From a virus: 37,875 nucleotides of DNA. The stretch is from IMG/VR virus record IMGVR_UViG_3300028840_003151, positions 1 to 37,875 of that record; one strand, given 5' to 3'. The position numbers were made by a program, and so were the translations under genes. The notes beneath the pieces are model-generated. The model was given only the letters and a program-made list of their open reading frames with translations. It was not told the DNA's origin and searched no databases. This document shows positions 1 through 4,961 of this stretch, piece by piece. Numbering within the stretch: the first letter of the stretch is position 1; each line of letters starts with the position of its first letter.

Positions 1-22
1 CGAGGCCGAAGAGGGGGGGTGA
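1..22 (+). CDS. 3' end of the membrane protein gene that starts at 37370 (copy in terminal repeat)
   Basis: The last six codons and the TGA stop (20-22) of the gene at 37370-37753 recur here because of the terminal repeat. This is a window artefact and not a separate gene. It shows that the reading frame continues across the junction. Confidence 0.85.
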
Positions 23-144
23 GGCATGCCTAGTTCATACATTGCCAGTCAGAGAAGCATTCACGTCGGGATCATCGACGACAAGCGCGTCAATGACCTC
101 GAGGACCCCTGGTACATCACCGGGCACTTCCGCGCTCTGCTACG
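1..144. repeat. 144-bp direct terminal repeat, left copy
   Basis: Bases 1-144 are identical to 37732-37875, the end of the window. The repeat contains the last codons of one gene and the first 40 codons of the replication-protein gene, so it is coding sequence read twice. The simplest reading is a circular assembly, or a circularly permuted or terminally redundant phage molecule of about 37,731 bp. The repeat alone does not show whether physical terminal repeats exist. Confidence 0.95.
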
Positions 145-1168
145 CATGGACAATCTCGGCCGCCTCGAGGCGGACCCGTCCCAGCTCCGCGCCATGCTCT
201 TTCCGCGCAACCCCAAAGTCACGCCGCGGAAATGCGCGGCGATGGCCCAGGCCCTCAATGACGTCGGGCTGTTTTTCCTCTACTCGGCGCCGGATGGCGA
301 GCAATTTTTGCAGTCCGCGCGGCCGGACCGACAAAAAATGGTCGGGTCTATGCAGCGCAAGTCGGCACTACCTCCGCCTGACCCCCAAGCCTTTTTGAGT
401 TGGCTCCGCGACGTGAGACGAGACACCCGTTTTCAGGCCCTTTCCGAAGCTGAGTGTTATGAACATGTTACTAACTTGTTACTAACAGGTTCAGAACATG
501 GTGACAACACGTTACCACCAAGTTCGCAACATGTTAGCCCTGAAGAGAAGAGAAATAGAATAGAAAGAGAAGAGAATGAGAAGGGAAGAGAAATAGAAAG
601 AGAAGCGGAAGCGAAGGGACCGGGCGACCCCACCACCCCCCCCGGCACCACCCCGTCGCCTCTCTCTCTCCGCCCTTCTCTCTCCGACCAGGAACGCGAG
701 GCCGAGTTTGACCACGTCGTCGACTCTTTCCATCAGCTCGTCAAGGGCAACCTCACCGCTCAGATCGCCACCACTATCCGCAGGCTCCTCGCCGACCTCG
801 AGCCCACCACCATCATCGACGCTATGAAAACCGGCAAGGCTCAGCTCGACCGCAAACCCGACTGGCCCTACGTCAAGGCTATCATCAACAACTGGCTCGC
901 GTCGGCACAGTCTGAAAACGCCACCCCCGGTGAGCGGAAGGACTATGGACCGCACTGCCCCTTCTCCGTCGGGCTCATCTGCGCATCCAACTGTGCCTCT
1001 CCTGAACACTGCAGACGCCCCGACCACATCAAGCAAGGCATCATCGACGAGTGGAACAAACGGCAGGCCGACATCTGCCCCTTCTGCGAGCTGCCACGCG
1101 ACCTCTGCACCTGCGATACCGACAACCCCCAGGAGGATCAAGCCCATGCCCAACAACAGCAAACCTGA
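26..1168 (+). CDS. Phage replication initiator, DnaD/lambda-O-like, with C-terminal zinc-binding cysteines
   Basis: A 380-residue protein. Residues about 25-100 look like the N-terminal winged-helix domain of phage replication organisers (WYITGHFRALLRMDNL onward). Residues about 175-225 are a charged, Pro-rich linker. Residues about 230-295 resemble the DnaD-type helical domain ending in WPYVKAIINNWL. The C-terminus carries two Cys clusters, including CPFC...CTC, typical of zinc binding. By analogy with O-type proteins it would bind the origin and load the host helicase. It follows the 37370 gene by 3 bases and overlaps the next gene by 23 bases. The linker DNA contains iteron-like repeats and a purine tract, so the origin may lie inside the gene. 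The family is assigned by sequence character only. Confidence 0.7.
   Translation: MPSSYIASQRSIHVGIIDDKRVNDLEDPWYITGHFRALLRMDNLGRLEADPSQLRAMLFPRNPKVTPRKCAAMAQALNDVGLFFLYSAPDGEQFLQSARPDRQKMVGSMQRKSALPPPDPQAFLSWLRDVRRDTRFQALSEAECYEHVTNLLLTGSEHGDNTLPPSSQHVSPEEKRNRIEREENEKGREIEREAEAKGPGDPTTPPGTTPSPLSLRPSLSDQEREAEFDHVVDSFHQLVKGNLTAQIATTIRRLLADLEPTTIIDAMKTGKAQLDRKPDWPYVKAIINNWLASAQSENATPGERKDYGPHCPFSVGLICASNCASPEHCRRPDHIKQGIIDEWNKRQADICPFCELPRDLCTCDTDNPQEDQAHAQQQQT
455..625. other. Candidate replication origin inside the initiator gene
   Basis: Two 13/15-identical repeats (461-475 and 472-486) share the core TTACTAAC. The 9-mer AACATGTTA occurs at 462-470 and 528-536, with a partial copy at 494-500. 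They are followed by a nearly pure purine tract (541-617) and a pyrimidine-rich stretch (about 625-690). This arrangement of iterons next to a low-GC asymmetric tract inside the initiator gene is that of lambdoid origins. It could instead only reflect the charged low-complexity linker, so this is inference. Confidence 0.4.
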
Positions 1169-1409
1169 GTTCGTCTTTCGCGTCCACAACGGCGGCGTTC
1201 AATTCCGCGTCAACAAGCCCGGCCACTGCTGGATCTACGCTCAACCCATCGTCGCCGATGCCTACACCGCCGGCTTCCACGCCGGTGCCTTCCACGCTGG
1301 ACAAGCCTGCTCATGTGCCTTCGCTCGCCAAGTCTCTGACCTGTGCGCCCACGCGGTTTCTCAGCTTCTATCCGAGCCCTCCGAGGCTACGCCGTCCCCC
1401 CGCGGCTGA
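1146..1409 (+). CDS. Small hypothetical phage protein, 87 aa
   Basis: Starts at ATG 1146, nine bases after a perfect AGGAGG (1131-1136), which fixes the start; upstream in-frame codons belong to a shadow of the initiator gene. It overlaps the 3' end of that gene by 23 bases, suggesting translational coupling at the end of the early operon. The protein begins MPNNSKPEFVFRVHNGG and has a central Ala/Gly/His-rich segment with repeated AGFHAGAFHAG followed by two cysteines (CSC). No signal peptide or membrane segment is visible. I do not recognise the family; a small accessory replication role is possible only from position. Confidence 0.65.
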   Translation: MPNNSKPEFVFRVHNGGVQFRVNKPGHCWIYAQPIVADAYTAGFHAGAFHAGQACSCAFARQVSDLCAHAVSQLLSEPSEATPSPRG

Positions 1410-1617
1410 CGTGCCCAAACAAACCTTGGCACTCGGCGAAAAGGCGTCAATGGTGCCCACACGCGCTCGTCGACCTGGGCGCGTTCGTGCGTGGGCGTAG
1501 TAAACAACCGCGCGCGCATGGGCGCGGCCTCGGGGCTACTTGACAAAACATGACTTTTCGCCACTTTTCGAGGCTAGTGGTTCGTACTATGCGCGGTGTG
1601 GGCATTATCGACAGGAC
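1410..1617. other. Intergenic region upstream of the 1.6-kb promoter
   Basis: About 280 bases separate the early genes from the small gene at 1692. I see no convincing gene: the overlapping open frames are low-complexity Arg/Pro/Ser shadows. It holds a direct repeat of ACTTTTCG (1553-1560 and 1563-1570), a TTGACA at 1540 with no good -10 partner, and the 19-base element at 1572-1590 that recurs near the late promoter. Confidence 0.6.
1572..1590 (+). promoter_or_regulatory. 19-bp element GGCTRGTGGTTCGYACTAT, copy 1
   Basis: Matches 2867-2885 at 17 of 19 positions. Both copies lie upstream of a TTGACA-type promoter (27 bases before the -35 here, 6 bases in the second case). Probably an activator or regulator site common to the 1.6-kb and 2.9-kb promoters. 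The protein that binds it is unknown. Confidence 0.5.
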
Positions 1618-1646
1618 TTGACAGGAATCGTCAGGGGTGGTAGAAT
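1618..1646 (+). promoter_or_regulatory. Sigma70-type promoter with overlapping operator-like dyad
   Basis: TTGACA (1618-1623), 17-base spacer, TAGAAT (1641-1646). The block GACAGGAATCGTCA (1620-1633) overlaps the -35 and spacer; it recurs with one mismatch at 27913-27926 in the repressor control region. It reads as TGAC-N7-GTCA, like the other operator-like dyads. It would drive the small genes at 1692, 2071 and 2294 and is probably shut off by the repressor. Confidence 0.75.
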
Positions 1647-1691
1647 CTAGCCCTACTGTGTCGAGTGTCGACGGAGAGGGGGTGACTGAGA

Positions 1692-1868
1692 GTGAGGGAG
1701 CAAACCGACGAGGGGCTCAAGCGCGTACAGGAGGCCAACTGCCGAGGTTGCTACTATGCCGACGCGCAGTGTGTAGGCACTGGCCGACCATGCTGTACCA
1801 AGCTGACAGCGCCCCGCTTCCGTGACTATGAGTGCCTCGACAGGCGACCGATACTCACACCCAACTGA
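1692..1868 (+). CDS. Tiny Cys-rich protein, 58 aa
   Basis: GTG start at 1692, ten bases after a GAGGGG purine run; the only upstream alternative is a CTG, because a stop lies in frame at 1683. The protein has six cysteines (17, 20, 27, 34, 35, 48) in the pattern CRGCYYADAQC ... CC ... C, which suggests a small metal-binding or knuckle fold. It resembles in style the other mini-proteins at 34917 and 35773, which also carry C-x2-C motifs with nearby aromatic residues. It is the first gene after the 1.6-kb promoter, the place for an early or delayed-early regulator, but no function is recognisable. An overlapping frame (1637-1825) lacks such features and was not chosen. Confidence 0.6.
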   Translation: MREQTDEGLKRVQEANCRGCYYADAQCVGTGRPCCTKLTAPRFRDYECLDRRPILTPN

Positions 1869-2061
1869 GCCTTGGGTGTCAGAGAACAGGGGGGAGCCGA
1901 AGCCTCACGCTGGAGCCGCTAGGTAACTGCTCGAAGGGGAGAGCCCCGGGCCTGGGCCCTGGTTCCCTGGCAGCGAAGGGAAGCGGCAGGCAGGCACACC
2001 GAAGCCGAGGACGCGCGCACGACTCCTGCCCTGTTCCCTGGCAACCAACCAGGGGGAGGGG
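1869..2061. other. GC-rich spacer with small hairpins
   Basis: About 200 bases without a convincing gene. The frame of the next gene is open upstream to about 1926 but has no start codon. Small stems are possible: GGGG/CCCC at 1937-1948, GGGCC/GGCCC near 1948-1960 and TTCCC/GGGAA at 1963-1982. CCCTGGTTCCCTGGCA and CCCTGTTCCCTGGCA form a near-direct repeat. A leader or regulatory RNA is possible but unproven. Confidence 0.4.
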
Positions 2062-2070
2062 GTGATACCC

Positions 2071-2235
2071 GTGGAGTTCAGCAAAGACGGCAAGAACCTG
2101 ATCATCAAGGTGCCGCTCGGCGCCGGCACCCCGAGCAAGAGCGGCAAGATGCTCCTGGTGGGCCAGACCGGGGGCTGGGTCGACAGCGGCGTCGACGGGC
2201 TGCGCGTCAACGTCATGGTGGGCAAGGCAGCATAA
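2071..2235 (+). CDS. Small conserved-type phage protein, 54 aa
   Basis: GTG at 2071 is chosen because the G-rich Shine-Dalgarno stretch (AGGGGGAGGGG, 2051-2061) then has a normal spacing; the GTG at 2062 is too close to it. The sequence MEFSKDGKNLIIKVPL followed by GKMLLVGQTGGWV and ending in hydrophobic beta strands (LRVNVMVGKAA) resembles a class of tiny phage proteins of unknown role that begin with a charged strand and contain a GK-LLV-TGG motif. It is likely a compact all-beta protein. It lies in the operon read from the 1.6-kb promoter. I can assign no function. Confidence 0.65.
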   Translation: MEFSKDGKNLIIKVPLGAGTPSKSGKMLLVGQTGGWVDSGVDGLRVNVMVGKAA

Positions 2236-2293
2236 CACCGAAACGAGGGGCACGAGCTCGCCAGCTCGTCGCCTCTCGCCTGGGGGTTATGCC

Positions 2294-2494
2294 ATGGACC
2301 CGAACGACTGCACCAACACAGAGACCGAGAGCCCCGAGCCGTGCCCTACGGCTCAGGAGCCCGGTAGCCCCGAGGCCGGACGGCAGTGGACCCTCACCGG
2401 CGAGCTCGTGGAGCGACGCCCGCAGGGACGGGGACGCCCCACACAAGGCAGCCTCGATGACCTTCTCAAGCTCGACGCCTGGCACAAGGCTTGA
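2294..2494 (+). CDS. Small acidic hypothetical protein, 66 aa
   Basis: ATG 2294 is preceded by a GGGGG run seven bases away. The protein is Thr/Glu/Pro-rich in its first half (residues about 6-31) and ends in an amphipathic stretch (GSLDDLLKLDAWHKA). The overlapping frame starting at 2289 is an Arg/Ser/Pro-rich shadow. It is the last gene of the short operon after the 1.6-kb promoter and before a 400-base noncoding region. No recognised family. Confidence 0.5.
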   Translation: MDPNDCTNTETESPEPCPTAQEPGSPEAGRQWTLTGELVERRPQGRGRPTQGSLDDLLKLDAWHKA

Positions 2495-2511
2495 CCCACA
2501 CTTGCCATAAC

Positions 2512-2539
2512 GGTTCACATAACGATTATTGTGCGAACC
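2512..2539. promoter_or_regulatory. 28-bp dyad, 11-6-11 architecture
   Basis: The left arm GGTTCACATAA and right arm TTGTGCGAACC match as inverted repeats at 9 of 11 positions around a 6-base centre. The layout recalls Xer/dif sites, and the left arm matches 9 of 11 bases of the E. coli XerC arm GGTGCGCATAA. With a dedicated integrase and a tRNA attP present, an operator for a dimeric regulator is at least as likely. Confidence 0.45.
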
Positions 2540-2540
2540 A

Positions 2541-2559
2541 TAGGCATGATTCACGCCTA
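2541..2559. promoter_or_regulatory. 19-bp palindrome next to the 28-bp dyad
   Basis: TAGGCATGATTCACGCCTA is self-complementary apart from three positions, the centre included, and begins one base after the preceding dyad. No T-run follows, so a terminator is unlikely. It is probably a second regulator site. Confidence 0.45.
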
Positions 2560-2866
2560 GCCCCTCACGCGACCACGCGCCCCCTGGCGCTCGCGCCCTG
2601 TGTCGCCAGTCTACAGTACCCACCCCCCTGCTGGAGTCTGGCGACACCATCCCCCCACCCCGGCGACCACGCGCGCCGCGCGCCGCGCCTGCGACGACGC
2701 GCACGGGGGGGTGGGGGACTTTTGAAAGCATACACATGTGAATGTTATAGGTCGCCGCGCGCAATTTTTGCTCAAAACGCCGAGTCCAGGCGTGGGGACC
2801 CCGAAAAGTGGCATATTCCTGGTCATAATTTCCGACGAGCTTGCGTGTTTGCGCAAGTTGTCGGGC
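2560..2866. other. Noncoding C-rich region with inverted repeat
   Basis: No gene is supported between 2495 and 3002. The C-rich, strand-asymmetric stretch holds a perfect 10-bp inverted repeat GTGTCGCCAG/CTGGCGACAC (2600-2609 / 2638-2647), the repeated block GCGACCACGCGC, and a short AT-richer part (about 2717-2750). At 2855-2865 lies AAGTTGTCGGG, identical to part of the operator region at 27954-27964. It may be a regulatory region or an accessory origin. Confidence 0.4.
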
Positions 2867-2885
2867 GGCTGGTGGTTCGCACTAT
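2867..2885 (+). promoter_or_regulatory. 19-bp element GGCTRGTGGTTCGYACTAT, copy 2
   Basis: 17 of 19 bases match the copy at 1572-1590. It ends six bases before the -35 hexamer of the 2.9-kb promoter, which is a typical position for an activator site. Confidence 0.5.
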
Positions 2886-2891
2886 TCGCTA

Positions 2892-2920
2892 TTGACAAGG
2901 CTTCGGCGTTGTGTTATGGT
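2892..2920 (+). promoter_or_regulatory. Presumed late promoter, sigma70 type
   Basis: TTGACA (2892-2897), 17-base spacer, TATGGT (2915-2920). The same -35, spacing and -10 occur in the rightward early promoter at 27967. Transcription would start near 2927 and run into the terminator at 2944-2992 before reaching the first late gene at 3002. All genes from 3002 to 25754 lie on this strand with no other strong promoter that I could see. Confidence 0.7.
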
Positions 2921-2943
2921 AACTGACAACAGAGGAACAGGCA

Positions 2944-2992
2944 CCGAAGCCCTTGACGGAGAGAGAATCAGTCGGGGGCTTCGGCTTTTTTT
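2944..2992 (+). terminator. Factor-independent terminator/attenuator between late promoter and late genes
   Basis: CCGAAGCCC (2944-2952) pairs perfectly with GGGCTTCGG (2976-2984), 23-base loop, followed by C and seven T (2986-2992). It lies only about 20 bases after the predicted transcription start and 10 bases before the first late gene. It would therefore yield a leader RNA of about 65 nt unless bypassed, as in late-gene antitermination. Confidence 0.75.
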
Positions 2993-3001
2993 GGGGGAAA
3001 G

Positions 3002-3505
3002 ATGGGGCGCTGGAAGGCAATGCTGGTAGCGATATTGAGCTACGTCGCAGGCGGGATAGTGGCGGCGGTAGCGGTGATGGCGCACGAGCGGATACAGCGG
3101 GCGGCGGTGAGGCCGAGGTACAAGGTAGAACAAGACTTCGAGATAGCGGGTGGGGTAGGGAGAGAGTTGCGTGGGGCGTGGCCGGAGGCGGAGGTGCGTG
3201 CGTGGGACGCGCGGTACTGGGGTTGCTCGATGAAGGACTGGCAAGGGGTGATAGCGGACGTGGTGCGGGACTTGCCGGTCTACAGGCAGGATCGGTTCGA
3301 CTGTGACAATTTCGCGGTGCTGTTCTCGGCGCTGGTGGCGCAGCGATACGGGCTGAATACGTGCGGGATAGCGGTAGGGACGAGTCCGGGAGGGCGCCAT
3401 GCGTGGAACGTGATCCGCGCTGAGGATGGGTGGCACAGCCTGGAGCCGCAGAACGGCAGGATAGACCCGAAAGGGTACCTGTGCGATTTCATCATCTGTG
3501 GGTAG
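3002..3505 (+). CDS. Membrane-anchored Cys-His (transglutaminase/papain-like) protein
   Basis: A 167-residue protein. Residues about 7-27 form one hydrophobic membrane segment after a short basic start (signal anchor). The rest carries a motif set that looks catalytic: DCDNFA with Cys101, GGRHAWNV with His133, and SLEPQNG with Glu148. A homologue with the same three motifs sits at 24707. The Cys-x(31)-His arrangement suggests a transglutaminase-like or papain-like fold acting outside the membrane, possibly in cell-wall attack or remodelling. It is the first late gene, followed 23 bases later by a holin-like gene, so a lysis or wall role is plausible. No catalytic activity can be proven from the sequence. 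Confidence 0.6.
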   Translation: MGRWKAMLVAILSYVAGGIVAAVAVMAHERIQRAAVRPRYKVEQDFEIAGGVGRELRGAWPEAEVRAWDARYWGCSMKDWQGVIADVVRDLPVYRQDRFDCDNFAVLFSALVAQRYGLNTCGIAVGTSPGGRHAWNVIRAEDGWHSLEPQNGRIDPKGYLCDFIICG

Positions 3506-3528
3506 TACGGCAGGAAGGAGGGCAAGTT

Positions 3529-3963
3529 GTGAAGAGGCGAAGGTACGGGGCGAAGCTGTGGTTTGGGGTGTTCATCGTGTGCCTGGTGCTGGCGGTGGCG
3601 AGCGTGGTGGCGATGGGCATCGCGGTGGTCGCCGACGAGGGCGCCGGTGGCAGTGGGGGGACGAATTGGGTGGCGGTGGTGACCGGCGTGGGGACGGTGC
3701 TGTTCGGCGCGCTATCGGGCCTGTTCGGGGTGAAATGGCGACAGGGCGTCAAGTTCCTCAAAGAAACCTCGGAGGCGTTGGTGGCGGTCGGTCTATGCGG
3801 CGCGGCGATGGCGACGGTGCTGGAGAAACCTGGCGACGCGACAGCAGAGCAGATATCGGCGTTACTGGACGAGGTTCGGCGAGTCGGCACTGAGTTCAAA
3901 GAGGCGATCCAGGCCGGCAAAGACTTCTTCCAGTCATTTCACAAGGTCCAACTTCGAGAGTAG
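3529..3963 (+). CDS. Holin-like membrane protein, 144 aa
   Basis: GTG 3529 is chosen because AGGAGG (3516-3521) lies seven bases upstream; longer in-frame versions overlap the preceding gene. The protein starts MKRRRYG, followed by membrane segment 1 (about residues 8-34), a short Gly/Ser-rich turn, membrane segment 2 (about 45-69) and a charged helical C-terminal half ending in EFKEAIQAGKDFFQSFH. Two membrane spans with a basic N-terminus fit a class II holin or a small-molecule-type phage membrane protein. It pairs with the Cys-His protein upstream. A second candidate holin lies at 25425, so which protein controls lysis is uncertain. Confidence 0.55.
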   Translation: MKRRRYGAKLWFGVFIVCLVLAVASVVAMGIAVVADEGAGGSGGTNWVAVVTGVGTVLFGALSGLFGVKWRQGVKFLKETSEALVAVGLCGAAMATVLEKPGDATAEQISALLDEVRRVGTEFKEAIQAGKDFFQSFHKVQLRE

Positions 3964-3996
3964 CCGTCCGTGCCCTGCCGACGGTTATTTCAAAGA

Positions 3997-4030
3997 GGGA
4001 GTCCCCGGCTGACCGTCCCCGGGGACTCCC
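3997..4030. terminator. Strong intergenic hairpin without T-run
   Basis: GGGAGTCCCCGG (3997-4008) pairs perfectly with CCGGGGACTCCC (4019-4030), loop of 10. No U-tract follows on either strand. It may be a pause, processing or mRNA-stability element between the holin-like gene and the SpeD gene and not a true terminator. Confidence 0.4.
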
Positions 4031-4088
4031 CCAGCCCCCGATAATCGCGTTGAAGTATTGGCTGGAGGGTTGCACATGGAGGAACCCG

Positions 4089-4457
4089 ATGCACCTGCGG
4101 ATAGACGGGTACGCGCGGAACGAAGGGCTCCTGACGGACGTCGCGGTGCTCGCCGCATGGCTGGAGGCCTGCGTGTTCTTTATCGGCATGACGGTGATCG
4201 CGGCGCCGCGGGTCGTGGCGTTCCCCGGGTCCAATGGTGGGGACATGACGCAGAAGCCGGGGCTATCGGGCGACGTGATATTGGCCGAGAGCGGCGTCAT
4301 GGTGCATACCTGGCCGGAGTACGGACTGGTGATGCTGGACATATTCAGTTGCAGGCGGTTTGACGTCGACGGCACCGTAGCGTTCGTCGAGAAGAGCTTT
4401 GACATGGTTGACTGTCGATGGGATTGGACACTGCGGCCCCTGGGAATCGAGGTATAG
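4089..4457 (+). CDS. speD-like: S-adenosylmethionine decarboxylase family (SpeD-like pyruvoyl enzyme), 122 aa
   Basis: ATG 4089 follows GGAGG (4078-4082) by six bases and puts the family N-terminus (HLRIDGYA) at the protein start; the open frame extends upstream to TTG 4050. The core matches the AdoMetDC signature: LAESGVMVHTWPEYG, then DIFSC. In this family the chain cuts itself before a Ser to make the pyruvoyl group: here Glu67-Ser68. His73, Glu77 and Cys88 fall at +5, +9 and +20, as in the T. maritima enzyme (Ser63, His68, Glu72, Cys83). The residue after the Ser, usually His, is Gly69. SAM decarboxylases make the aminopropyl donor for spermidine; some homologues, phage ones included, decarboxylate arginine or ornithine. 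Its stop directly abuts the terminase small-subunit ATG. Confidence 0.85.
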   Translation: MHLRIDGYARNEGLLTDVAVLAAWLEACVFFIGMTVIAAPRVVAFPGSNGGDMTQKPGLSGDVILAESGVMVHTWPEYGLVMLDIFSCRRFDVDGTVAFVEKSFDMVDCRWDWTLRPLGIEV

Positions 4458-4961
4458 ATGGCGAGACACAGGCCGGGGAGGTCCAAGAAGCGCAAGGCGG
4501 TTGAATCGGCACAGCGGCAGTGGGCAGAGGTGCTGGTCAAAGACCTTGTACTGGAGGGTCCGGAAGAGCGGCAGGAGGTCAAGCGGAAAGTGCTGGAGGC
4601 CCTGGCGCGCGGAATCCCCACGTTGACTGAGGCTTGCGAGTACGCCGGTGTGTCGAAGGTGCAGTTCTACAAGTGGCGCAAAGACGACCCGGCATTCGAG
4701 GATGGCATCGGGCGTGTGACTGAGGCGGTCAACGAGCGGCTCGAAAAGACGGCGCTGGAGATCGCGCTCGACGAGCGCGACGGGAAGATGATCCGGTTCC
4801 TGCTGCGCACGAGGATGCCGCATCACTACAGCGAGAGAATCGGCATTTTTGGTGAGATCCGCCACGACATACAGACGGTTGAGATAGTGAAGGAAGGCCC
4901 AATCTATGACGCAGATGCTCGAGTTATCGACGACGAGCGCCAAATCGTCGCCCCCTTCTGA
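4458..4961 (+). CDS. terS: Terminase small subunit
   Basis: A 167-residue protein with a basic N-terminus (MARHRPGRSKKRK) and a helix-turn-helix at about residues 54-75, TLTEACEYAGVSKVQFYKWR, followed by DPAF. This pattern is characteristic of small terminase subunits that recognise the packaging site. The rest is helical (ERLEKTALEIALDERD), suiting ring assembly. Its start immediately follows the SpeD stop codon and its 3' end overlaps the large-subunit gene by 56 bases, typical of terminase pairs. Confidence 0.85.
   Translation: MARHRPGRSKKRKAVESAQRQWAEVLVKDLVLEGPEERQEVKRKVLEALARGIPTLTEACEYAGVSKVQFYKWRKDDPAFEDGIGRVTEAVNERLEKTALEIALDERDGKMIRFLLRTRMPHHYSERIGIFGEIRHDIQTVEIVKEGPIYDADARVIDDERQIVAPF

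Noticed and set aside
512-1189. 225-residue open frame on the minus strand under the replication initiator
   Set aside because: It is antisense to a well supported gene, low in complexity (Val/Gly/Arg-rich), and has no credible ribosome site.
1540-1590. Extra promoter at TTGACA 1540
   Set aside because: No -10-like hexamer at 16-18 bases; TACTAT at 1585 is too far.
1832-2065. 77-residue frame in the GC-rich spacer
   Set aside because: GTG start inside the preceding gene with poor ribosome site and random-looking composition.
2512-2539. A certain dif site for Xer integration
   Set aside because: The right arm matches dif poorly and the phage has its own integrase and tRNA attP; kept only as a possibility.
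3997-4030. Ordinary rho-independent terminator
   Set aside because: The stem is excellent but no T-run follows on either strand, and downstream genes continue on the same strand.
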